Assembly: GCA_020717845.1 (NCBI GenBank)
Contig: DYDG01000010.1
Span: forward strand, 1 to 43,078
Source of the DNA: Marinifilum sp.
GTDB taxonomy: Bacteria > UBA9089 > CG2-30-40-21
DNA length: 43,078 nucleotides
Direction of reading: 5' to 3'
In this document: positions 9,624-18,210 of the stretch, piece by piece
Numbering within the stretch: the first letter of the stretch is position 1
Layout of the letters: each line of letters starts with the position of its first letter
Translations under genes and position numbers: made by a program
Notes under the pieces: generated by a model
What the model saw: only the letters and a program-made list of their open reading frames with translations
What the model was told of the DNA's origin: nothing
Databases searched by the model: none

Positions 9624-12600
9624 ATGCTAAGGCGTGCCAGAATGCAGGAAGCAGGGGCACGTTTTTTTGTTGCCTTATTGCTGCTAAACCTGTTTTTTGT
9701 CTCGCAGGATTGCCTGGCTGAATCGCAGCCTCTACATACAAAAATCGATAGAATTAAGGCAATGCCGCTTAAGCAAACAAAAAGTTCACTGGCTATTGAG
9801 GCAAAAGCATTCGAGCAGGTTGTACTGGATATCAAAGATGCTTTGAGCAAGATTAAGGGTGATGTGGAAAATAAACCTATCTCCATACAAAGCATAGTTT
9901 CAACTATAGAGGGAAAAAGGCTGCAAATTAAGGCCATTGATCTGGAAATCAAAGCTGCCCTGGAGCAGGAAGAGATCGAGCTTAAAGAAAAAGGGTATTC
10001 TTCAACAATTCTTAGACGCCATGAGGAGTTTGCTGAAAAATATAAAACCAATGTCGCAGCCTTGATAACCTGCCTCGATGAAGTGTGTGCTTCTGATGAA
10101 AGCAAGGTTTGTTCCAGTATCCAAAAAACACTGGATTTTATTGATAATGAACTCCTGCCCAAAGAGCCTTGTCTCAGCAGTCCATTGCCTGAGGATGTGA
10201 AAAAGCCTGAATTTAGCAGGGAAGAGATGTTGGATGTCAAAGGTATTATTAAAAAAGATGAGGAGACTCCACCTGTATTCAGCCCGCCTGCTGAAACAAC
10301 ATCTTCTGAGAAACAGTCTATGTATGCTCCACCTCTCACCACTCAAACAAAATATGCCCCGCTGCCACCTGCTGAATATGATCTTGATCCAACTCGTGAT
10401 ATTCATTTTACGCAGGAGATTATAGATTTAGCTGCCAGCCTTGACCATGACCCGGTTAAAATATTTGAATGGGTCTCTAATAATATTGATTATATTCCCT
10501 ACTATGGCTCATATAAAGGCAGTCAATATACCCTGCTTGAGCGATCAGGTAATGACTGGGATACCTGTTCCATGTTAATGGCTCTATATCGAGTTTCTGG
10601 TATTCCATGCCGGTATAGAAGGGGCATTATTCGGATGCAAAGCAATACGGTAAAAAATTGGGTAGGGGTCCAGGATGTTGATACAGCTTGGTCAATCTTC
10701 TGGAGATCCTATGTGCCAGTGGGTCCGATATGGGGAGATACTGCTTGTACCAGGCTGGCTGGGCTTGTCTTTGAACACGTTTTTGTAGAGGCTTATCTGC
10801 CTTATGGGAACTATCGTGGTCATATGAATGATCTGTCAGAAAAGATGTGGATTCCATTAGATCCCAGTTTTAAGTCATATGATTATACCGAAGGTAATGG
10901 TCAGGCAAAAGAGGTGGCTTTTGATTCTCAATCCTATCTGGCCGGGACAACTACTTTAAGCCCAATACAATATTTCAAGCAGCAGCTTCAAGATCAGGGT
11001 ATTTCTGTCCAGGAGGCTAAAAGGACACGGAAGATAAAAGAGCAGAAGTTTGAGGTCTTGCCATCTGCCCTGCCTTATTATGGGCAGGATGATCCGTATT
11101 ATAAGCTTGATAGTTGTATTGGCTCTTCACTTTCCAGGTTAACCATAAACCATCGGGTGCGAATAGAGTTATCTACCGATCGAACATATATGATTCAACA
11201 GATAACCGATGTGCCCTCGTTGTATGGTAAGAGATTGGCTATAACCTATAAGGGATACTGCCAGGAGGATGAGCAGTTAATTAGTGAAGGAAAGATTCAT
11301 TTAGCTAAATTAACTCCTGACCTGCGAGTGGATGGTTTATCAATTACCAATGGTTGGTTCGGATTAAAAATTGGTGAGACAGAGGAATTAAAACTCTTTT
11401 CTATCCCACCTGAGCCCGGATACCGCAAAGATGGAATTGGATACCCAGATGATGTTGGTGAGAGCCTGTATCTTGGCTATCCGTATACCCTCTATACCGG
11501 TGCAGTCCATAATTTAGCCCTTGATACGGCTGGAGATACCTCCAGATTGATTAAAAGTAGGGTTGATAGATTTATTTCTACTATTGAAAACCCACCATCA
11601 GAAGGCATTAATATCCTGTCAGAAGAGGTGATGGGTGAGCTGCTTTGTATCGCTGCCTTGAAATATCTCCAAAATACAGAAACAGAGATAAATGAATTGG
11701 CCAGCCTAAAAGATTACTCCATTAATCGTCGCATCTGGTCAGCTATGACTATTCAAAAGGTCAACCCTGTTGCCTTAGCTGGACAGCCAACCTATTTAGA
11801 ACTAACTACTAACCTGATTAATGCCGTTATCCCTGATGATTATGCAGATGTATTGTATTCAATTGATGGTAAAACAGGTGGCAACGGGGAGATAACAAGA
11901 CTATCCCTGATGAATGCTTCATTTCATGAGCATAAGATATGGGAAGAGGTGGTTGGGCTGGAGGCTATCTCTACAATTAAAGCCCTGCAATATGCTAAGG
12001 CTACCAATATTTCTATTCATACCATAACTTGGAATAATCAAAGTGAGATTGATCAATTGAATCTTGACTCCCGACATAAGCAAAGACTTAGAGAGCTTCT
12101 GAATCCTGAGAAACATCCCGGCTATCGTATCATTATCCCGCATTCAAAGTTTACTTATCACGATTGGACAGGGATTGGGTATGTCTGGGAACATATCGAA
12201 GATGGGTATGGAGGGTATTTTATTGAAGGAGAGATGAGAGGGGGAGAGACAGTGGTGAAGGATGATCCACTGGCAAAGATGGATGCAAAATGGAATGGGC
12301 TGGATGGAAAACAAAGAGGAAAAATAGTAAAAAATGTCAACTCATTTAATAACTTTACCAAGAGCTTCGCTCAAGTCTCTGATTTTAAGCTTAGAAAGAT
12401 AATAGCTGAACAGGGTGTAAATTATCCTGATGTGGATCAGGACTTGATGAATTTTATGGTTACTCTCGAGTCTGCCGGGAATAATCCGTATGCAATGAAT
12501 GTAAATGAGGATGGGGGTAGCGATGGAGGACTGGGATTGGGTCAGTTTATGCCAGATACAGCCACCTGGCGTATGCCAGGTATAAAAGTAAATGACGAAC

Positions 12601-13103
12601 TGCCACAAGATTTTATGGTACTTCAACTTAGCCCGTTAGATAGTATGCTAAGCCCACGGTATTTTGCTGATTTTAAGTATAATAAATTAGCGGCTGATGA
12701 ACGAACTAATACTGAAACAGGTGTGAAGTTGATGTTTAATTATATTAAGTGGCTGATGAAAAGACCGTGGATTGGAAATGATGTGGCTAAGATTGTAGCA
12801 GGGTATAATGCAGGGGCTGGAGGTCCGAAAGAGAGAAATGGTGTTTGGGGGGCTATAGAGAAGGCAAAGGAAGATCCAGGGGAATATAGAAAAAATAAAC
12901 AAATATCCAATGATACGCCCTTATGGCCGTATTACCTTCCTCTACCAAAAGTTACAGTAAAGTATATAAATGAGATGTTGCGAGCAAAAGGACTCAAAGA
13001 ATATGAAAAATACCCACTTGAAGACAAAAAGAAGGTAGATGAGGAGAAGGATAAAGAAGATGAGCCAAATGATGAAAACAAACAGAATGAGGAGGGGCAA
13101 TAA
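9624..13103 (+). CDS. Exported transglutaminase-like + lytic transglycosylase (SLT-like) protein; start revised to ATG 9624 (track start TTG 9558)
   Basis: Signal peptide MLRRARMQEAGARFFVALLLLNLFFVSQDCLA; TGase-like IFEWVSNNIDYIPYYGSYKGSQYTLLERSGNDWDTCSMLMALYRVSGIPCRYRRG; SLT-like MVTLESAGNNPYAMN...GLGLGQFMPDTA...VAGYNAGAG. Confidence 0.8.
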   Translation: MLRRARMQEAGARFFVALLLLNLFFVSQDCLAESQPLHTKIDRIKAMPLKQTKSSLAIEAKAFEQVVLDIKDALSKIKGDVENKPISIQSIVSTIEGKRLQIKAIDLEIKAALEQEEIELKEKGYSSTILRRHEEFAEKYKTNVAALITCLDEVCASDESKVCSSIQKTLDFIDNELLPKEPCLSSPLPEDVKKPEFSREEMLDVKGIIKKDEETPPVFSPPAETTSSEKQSMYAPPLTTQTKYAPLPPAEYDLDPTRDIHFTQEIIDLAASLDHDPVKIFEWVSNNIDYIPYYGSYKGSQYTLLERSGNDWDTCSMLMALYRVSGIPCRYRRGIIRMQSNTVKNWVGVQDVDTAWSIFWRSYVPVGPIWGDTACTRLAGLVFEHVFVEAYLPYGNYRGHMNDLSEKMWIPLDPSFKSYDYTEGNGQAKEVAFDSQSYLAGTTTLSPIQYFKQQLQDQGISVQEAKRTRKIKEQKFEVLPSALPYYGQDDPYYKLDSCIGSSLSRLTINHRVRIELSTDRTYMIQQITDVPSLYGKRLAITYKGYCQEDEQLISEGKIHLAKLTPDLRVDGLSITNGWFGLKIGETEELKLFSIPPEPGYRKDGIGYPDDVGESLYLGYPYTLYTGAVHNLALDTAGDTSRLIKSRVDRFISTIENPPSEGINILSEEVMGELLCIAALKYLQNTETEINELASLKDYSINRRIWSAMTIQKVNPVALAGQPTYLELTTNLINAVIPDDYADVLYSIDGKTGGNGEITRLSLMNASFHEHKIWEEVVGLEAISTIKALQYAKATNISIHTITWNNQSEIDQLNLDSRHKQRLRELLNPEKHPGYRIIIPHSKFTYHDWTGIGYVWEHIEDGYGGYFIEGEMRGGETVVKDDPLAKMDAKWNGLDGKQRGKIVKNVNSFNNFTKSFAQVSDFKLRKIIAEQGVNYPDVDQDLMNFMVTLESAGNNPYAMNVNEDGGSDGGLGLGQFMPDTATWRMPGIKVNDELPQDFMVLQLSPLDSMLSPRYFADFKYNKLAADERTNTETGVKLMFNYIKWLMKRPWIGNDVAKIVAGYNAGAGGPKERNGVWGAIEKAKEDPGEYRKNKQISNDTPLWPYYLPLPKVTVKYINEMLRAKGLKEYEKYPLEDKKKVDEEKDKEDEPNDENKQNEEGQ

Positions 13104-14713
13104 TGATAAAACAAAAGATAATAGTTTTAGGGATGAGCTTTGGCATATTATTTCTGATTGCTCAAATGGCAGTTTCAGGGCAGGTAACTATTTCGTCCGT
13201 TTTTCCAGAGAATGATCCAAATCACAGGATGAAAATAGGACTTTATGGTGCTACATGGTTGGCTACTCCTGATTGGAGTCCTGATGGCAAGGAAATCGTC
13301 TTTTGTTTTATCCAGAGAATGACAGGAAATACAGATATATGGATAGTTGATATTAATGGAACATATGTTCGAAAACTGACAAATAGTCCGGAATTGCCAG
13401 GATGGGAGCCTAAGTGGTCACCAGATGGTTCTAAGATTGCTTTTACAAGAGGCAGTAATATGTGGACAATGAAGCCAGATGGTTCTGACCTAATTCAACT
13501 CACTAACGATGATAAAGGGTATTCTGATTTTTCCTGGTCACCTGATGGGACCAAGATTCTTTTCTATAAATGGGATGATTCTAATAAAGATATTTTATGG
13601 ATAATGAATAGTGATGGAACAAATCAGAGGCATTTGGTTACAGGAGGAGCTGTCTCCCTACCTATTGAGTGGACAAATGATAACACAAAGATAGCATTCA
13701 ACTCTACAAGAGGCGGCAACTCTAATGTCTGGACAATAAATATAGATGGCACAGGCTTAACAAAATTGAGTAATTATCAAGGAACATCTTTGAGATGGTC
13801 ACCAGATGGGACAAAGATTGCAGCCATTGATCATCTTTCTGCAAAATTCCGGATAATAAGTTCTGACGGTTCAAACCGGACTGAATTAGATACTGGAGAT
13901 GTGGTAGTAAGTGGTTCTGATCAAAGGCCATCCTGGTCAGCTGATGGCAAGAAGATATTATTTCTTGGATATAACAAAGGAAACGACAAGACAAATTTTT
14001 ACATCCTAACCCTCCCTCTTCATCTCCAGGCAGGTCCTTGGCAAGGTTCTCAAAAATCCCCTGCTATATCTCAAGTGAAGAACCAGGAAACAGGCTATAT
14101 CTCACTTAAAGCTTTCAGAGCAGCAAACAAAATTGTTATTGGTGGCAAATTGAGTGAATGGCAGGGGATAGACAGAGCAATGCTTGACGAAAAACAATAT
14201 ATCACCTACAAGCCAGCCAATTGGCAGGGCAAGGATGATTTAAGTGCTGAACTAATGGCTCAGTATGATGATGAGAATCTGTATTTAGCGATTAAGGTAA
14301 CCGACGATAAATTTGTTCAGCAATTTAGAGGTGATGAGATGCTTAAGGGGGATCATGTTGAGTTGTGGTTTGGTACTGAAAAGGGCACATATCAATTTGG
14401 GCTATCTCCCGGAGATTTTAAGGGATTAAAGCCAGAGGCAGTATTGTGGCTGCCGAATGTTTCTTCAGATAACAAGCAAAAGGTTCTTAAAGGGATAAAG
14501 GTGGATAGTCAAAGAATAGAGGCAGGTTATAATGTAGAAGTAAAAATACCGCTGGCAAATATAGGTATCACCAAGGAGACTCAGTCGGTAAGGTTTACAT
14601 TGGTGGTAAGTGATACGGATGATGCGGCAAATCCAGAACAGGATTCTCTGCTGACTTCATCTAAGTTGAAGTGGAATAAGCCGGAGACGTTTGGGGAACT
14701 GGCATTTAAGTAA
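13103..14713 (+). CDS. TolB/PD40-type beta-propeller protein with C-terminal CBM9-like domain
   Basis: Repeated WSPDGTKI motifs; C-term VIGGKLSEWQGID..DENLYLAIKVTDDKF..GDHVELWFG..YNVEVKIPLANIG; start overlaps the previous stop (TAATG). Confidence 0.8.
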   Translation: MIKQKIIVLGMSFGILFLIAQMAVSGQVTISSVFPENDPNHRMKIGLYGATWLATPDWSPDGKEIVFCFIQRMTGNTDIWIVDINGTYVRKLTNSPELPGWEPKWSPDGSKIAFTRGSNMWTMKPDGSDLIQLTNDDKGYSDFSWSPDGTKILFYKWDDSNKDILWIMNSDGTNQRHLVTGGAVSLPIEWTNDNTKIAFNSTRGGNSNVWTINIDGTGLTKLSNYQGTSLRWSPDGTKIAAIDHLSAKFRIISSDGSNRTELDTGDVVVSGSDQRPSWSADGKKILFLGYNKGNDKTNFYILTLPLHLQAGPWQGSQKSPAISQVKNQETGYISLKAFRAANKIVIGGKLSEWQGIDRAMLDEKQYITYKPANWQGKDDLSAELMAQYDDENLYLAIKVTDDKFVQQFRGDEMLKGDHVELWFGTEKGTYQFGLSPGDFKGLKPEAVLWLPNVSSDNKQKVLKGIKVDSQRIEAGYNVEVKIPLANIGITKETQSVRFTLVVSDTDDAANPEQDSLLTSSKLKWNKPETFGELAFK

Positions 14714-14749
14714 GGAGAAGTTGATGTGGATAGTCTGTAGTGAGGGTCT

Positions 14750-14819
14750 GTAGGGTGGGCATTGCCCACCAAAAAGGTGTAAATGACAGAAATAGATTGG
14801 TGGGCGATGCCCACCCTAC
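14750..14819. repeat. Inverted pair of GTAGGGTGGGCATTGCCCACCAA palindromic repeats
   Basis: Arms 14750-14772 and 14797-14819, one mismatch; third copy at 21488-21510. Confidence 0.9.
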
Positions 14820-14875
14820 TCATAACCTACAATTTTAATTGTTATGAGGTACTATAATAGTAATGGAGCGTAAAT

Positions 14876-17800
14876 ATGGAATCAAGCAAGCTGAATGGAC
14901 TGAAATTACTATTAATATTGATGCTATTCCTTTTGTCTCATGAAGTACAGGCAACACAGACCACAGCTGTAGATAAAGGACTGCTCTGGCTCTACACCCA
15001 CCAGAATTCGGACAACAGCTGGGGAGAGAGGGGAGAAAAAAGCAAATTCAGGGATACTTGTGTAGTAGCAGAAACATTGTTGGAGTTGGGTGTGAACAAT
15101 GATGTGTTAAAGAATGCTCTGGATTATATTGAGGCTGCTGATGTAGAAACTACAGATTATTTAGCTCGCAAGATTATAGCTCTGGCTAAGGGGGGCAGAA
15201 ATACCGCAACCCTGACAACTATCTTGAAATCCTATACTAATATTGGCTTTATGAATGGAAATAAATATATTCCTGGTGGAGGGCATGGATATAAGAAAGA
15301 CTGGGAAGGGACACCATTAGATACTGCTTTAGCCATCAAGGCATTTGTTGCAGCTAATGCTATAGATGAGGATGTTGTTTGTCAGGATGTGCAATTCCTA
15401 TTAATTACATCAAATTTAACCTCAGATCATGGCTGGGACAGCCGATATTATGAAGAAACAACTGCCAGTATTTATACTACTGCTAACTCGCTTATTGGTC
15501 TTATTTCGTGTGATACCGTTAACCTTTTTGCACCTGATTGGTTTATTCAATGGTTTCATGATACCATAGATTCCAATACATTATGGTTACTTAACCAACA
15601 GAATCAGGATGGCAGCTTTGGAGAAGGGACAGGTACCACTTATCAAACTGCTTTAGCGGCATTAGCCTTACTGGAAACCCCTTTCAAGCATTCAGATACC
15701 CTGTCTAAGACCGTAAAATGGCTTAAAGATCAACAGTTACCAGACGGCAGTTGGAGCCAGAATGCGTATGAGACAGCCCTGGCCATGCAGGTATTGAGGC
15801 AGATTCCAGAAGTTAGTCTGGTAGAGCCGGGTTTTGGGACGGTTGGATGCCGTATTGATATAAACGGTTGTGGATATTCAGCCGGAGAAGAGATACGGAT
15901 CGACCTTGGCACTACCCTGAGCATTGCCACTACTATTGCAAGTGCTGCTGGGACATTTACGGCTGTATTTAGAGCAGATAGCCAGCCTTATGGGACAAAA
16001 ACTATTATGGCAAATGGTATGGGTTCGAGCAGAAAAGCCAGTAGTGAATTTTTCATTATGCCTGATGTTCAGGTAACCCCTTGTTCAGGTTATCCAGGCA
16101 CATTAGTAACTATTTTAGGCAATGGCTATTTACCTTCAGAGCCAATTCGGATTGATTTTGGTGTGACGAGCACTATGACTATAGCCAGTGCAGATACAAT
16201 GGGCAGGTTCGCAGTTACATTTACAGTGGATTCACAACAAATAGGTAGCCTGACAATAAAGGCTGTTGGGCTGAGTTCCAATCAAACAACCAGCTGCCCT
16301 TTCAGAGTAATGTCATCTGTCATTGAGATTTCCGGGCAGGTGCTTGATATTGATGGAAAGCCTATTTCTAAAGCCAGGGTAGAAGTTTTTCAATTAGAGA
16401 AATACAAAGACAAGGCGTATACAGATTCTGATGGACGATATCGGATTGGCAATCTGCCTTCTAAAGGTGATTACAGTGTAGTGACAAGTAAAATAACACA
16501 AAGCCGGTGGAAGGGGTGGAACATTATGTGGAATGAGTATATCCCCTATATAAAGGCTCAGCTGCCGTCAGATGAGAATGTGGTTGATCTTGACTTTATG
16601 ATGCCGAGGTGTAATCAATGGATACAATTATTGAAAGGAGCTCATGGAGAAGCCTATGGGTGGTGGAACAGTGGTGAGGGATATGGGTATGAGCGTCCGA
16701 ATAAACTACAGATAAGTCTAAACAGTAGGGAATGGAGGTCTAAATATAGATTCTATTTATCTCCTCGTGATTCTGCTAAAATCACTGATTATGATTCATA
16801 TTCTACTGGGCAGAATGGAACCACATATTATGGATGGTATTGGTGTAAGAGTTGCCAGAGATGGCATAGTTATAGCTGGCAATGGGATTTTAATCAGAAA
16901 TATGCCCGGATTGATGCGGCTAAGAACCGATTGGTTATTGATGTTACTCTGAGAGGTCTGTGGTGGCAAAGGGCTTTCTTTAATCAGGAGTATATTATTA
17001 ATACTGGCGGGAAGTTAGCTCCCGGGATGGTATTGGAAAATGCAACCTTAGCTGAATCGATAGAACTACCTGAGAAAAGGGCAGCAAAGGCTTCGGTTAG
17101 CTTGAGTTTTCCGTCTTCTGGTTCTGATTCAGACAGCAGAGCATTAGCCCCGATTCTTGGTGATTCCAGAACCTCGATTATGGTCAGGGATGTAGAAGAA
17201 GACTTGACTACAGCTAAAATGACTGTGAAATTTGATCCTGGTAGGGTACAGGTAAAGGATGTTGAATCACCCACTTTACCGGATGATGGTTTAACCGTAT
17301 TGATTGATAAAGAGATTGATAATGAGACAGGGGTAGTGAAGATAATTGCCATGGTAGTAGGGAAAGAGCAATTAGAAGGCAGCTCTACTGCAGCTGCTCA
17401 AGCTATACCCTTGAGAGCACCCGGGTTTATGTGTGCTGCTCCGGCAATGTTGCTTGATAGTCCACACGATAAGAATACTACCTACACCCCATCTACTTAT
17501 GAAGAGATAGAGAATATAGCTCCAATTGCTGAGCTAATTATTGCTTCGAGCAACTCGGCTCAAAGCCCGCCTCTATCAACGAAAGAGATGGCTTCAGCAA
17601 TATGTATTTCATCTATTGAATTGCAAGACTCAAACGGAGGTATCATTGAGGCAGAGATAGCAGATAACAGGATTGTCAGGGTAGAGTCGGAATCAAGTCT
17701 TGATAATGCCTGTTGCTATCCAAATCCGACTAAAACAGGAGAAATGGTTTTTGCCAGATTAACAGATCAGGTCAGGGTGAAGATATACAATATAGCTGGA

Positions 17801-17959
17801 GAGCTGATATATGACAGAACTCACACCACTAATGGCAAATGGACATGGGGATGTGAAAATAATGATGGTGATAAGGTTTCAAGCGGGATATACATCTACC
17901 TCTTGAGTGATCCAGTAACAGGTGGCACCAAATCGGGTAAGCTTGGGGTAATACGATAG
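14876..17959 (+). CDS. Exported protein with prenyltransferase/squalene-cyclase-like alpha-toroid repeats, IPT-like and carboxypeptidase-regulatory-like domains and FlgD/T9SS-type C-terminus
   Basis: Signal peptide; LLNQQNQDGSFGEGTGTTYQTALAALALL and KWLKDQQLPDGSWSQNAYETALAMQVL; ISGQVLDIDGKPISKARVEVF; CCYPNPTKTGE...KIYNIAGELIYD...SGIYIYLLSD. Confidence 0.75.
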   Translation: MESSKLNGLKLLLILMLFLLSHEVQATQTTAVDKGLLWLYTHQNSDNSWGERGEKSKFRDTCVVAETLLELGVNNDVLKNALDYIEAADVETTDYLARKIIALAKGGRNTATLTTILKSYTNIGFMNGNKYIPGGGHGYKKDWEGTPLDTALAIKAFVAANAIDEDVVCQDVQFLLITSNLTSDHGWDSRYYEETTASIYTTANSLIGLISCDTVNLFAPDWFIQWFHDTIDSNTLWLLNQQNQDGSFGEGTGTTYQTALAALALLETPFKHSDTLSKTVKWLKDQQLPDGSWSQNAYETALAMQVLRQIPEVSLVEPGFGTVGCRIDINGCGYSAGEEIRIDLGTTLSIATTIASAAGTFTAVFRADSQPYGTKTIMANGMGSSRKASSEFFIMPDVQVTPCSGYPGTLVTILGNGYLPSEPIRIDFGVTSTMTIASADTMGRFAVTFTVDSQQIGSLTIKAVGLSSNQTTSCPFRVMSSVIEISGQVLDIDGKPISKARVEVFQLEKYKDKAYTDSDGRYRIGNLPSKGDYSVVTSKITQSRWKGWNIMWNEYIPYIKAQLPSDENVVDLDFMMPRCNQWIQLLKGAHGEAYGWWNSGEGYGYERPNKLQISLNSREWRSKYRFYLSPRDSAKITDYDSYSTGQNGTTYYGWYWCKSCQRWHSYSWQWDFNQKYARIDAAKNRLVIDVTLRGLWWQRAFFNQEYIINTGGKLAPGMVLENATLAESIELPEKRAAKASVSLSFPSSGSDSDSRALAPILGDSRTSIMVRDVEEDLTTAKMTVKFDPGRVQVKDVESPTLPDDGLTVLIDKEIDNETGVVKIIAMVVGKEQLEGSSTAAAQAIPLRAPGFMCAAPAMLLDSPHDKNTTYTPSTYEEIENIAPIAELIIASSNSAQSPPLSTKEMASAICISSIELQDSNGGIIEAEIADNRIVRVESESSLDNACCYPNPTKTGEMVFARLTDQVRVKIYNIAGELIYDRTHTTNGKWTWGCENNDGDKVSSGIYIYLLSDPVTGGTKSGKLGVIR

Positions 17960-18128
17960 GGAATCCTGTTTGTGACCGTAGCCAATAAGTGCGTCCTATG
18001 CCCTTCTATCAACTGATAAATGACCCGATTGAATGTCTTCCGGGATAGCAATACCAAAACATGGCAGGAAATGGAGTCAAACAGTGCTTAAGAATATAGA
18101 TGTGGCTTTGGTTGCTATGCAACACTCT

Positions 18129-18162
18129 CAATTTAATTACACTTTTTCGCTAAATTAAATTG
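18129..18162. terminator. Possible hairpin between convergent genes (CAATTTAATT...AATTAAATTG)
   Basis: 10-bp perfect inverted repeat in a convergent intergenic region; AT-rich, no clear U-tract. Confidence 0.3.
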
Positions 18163-18210
18163 AAGAAAATTATGATTCCGTCTGAAGCAGCACACAGGTA
18201 TGCCTGTCCC

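Noticed and set aside
14581-14823. 80-aa minus-strand ORF with VGNAHPT
   Set aside because: Arises from the GTGGGCATTGCCCAC palindromic repeat and antisense overlap; not credible as a protein
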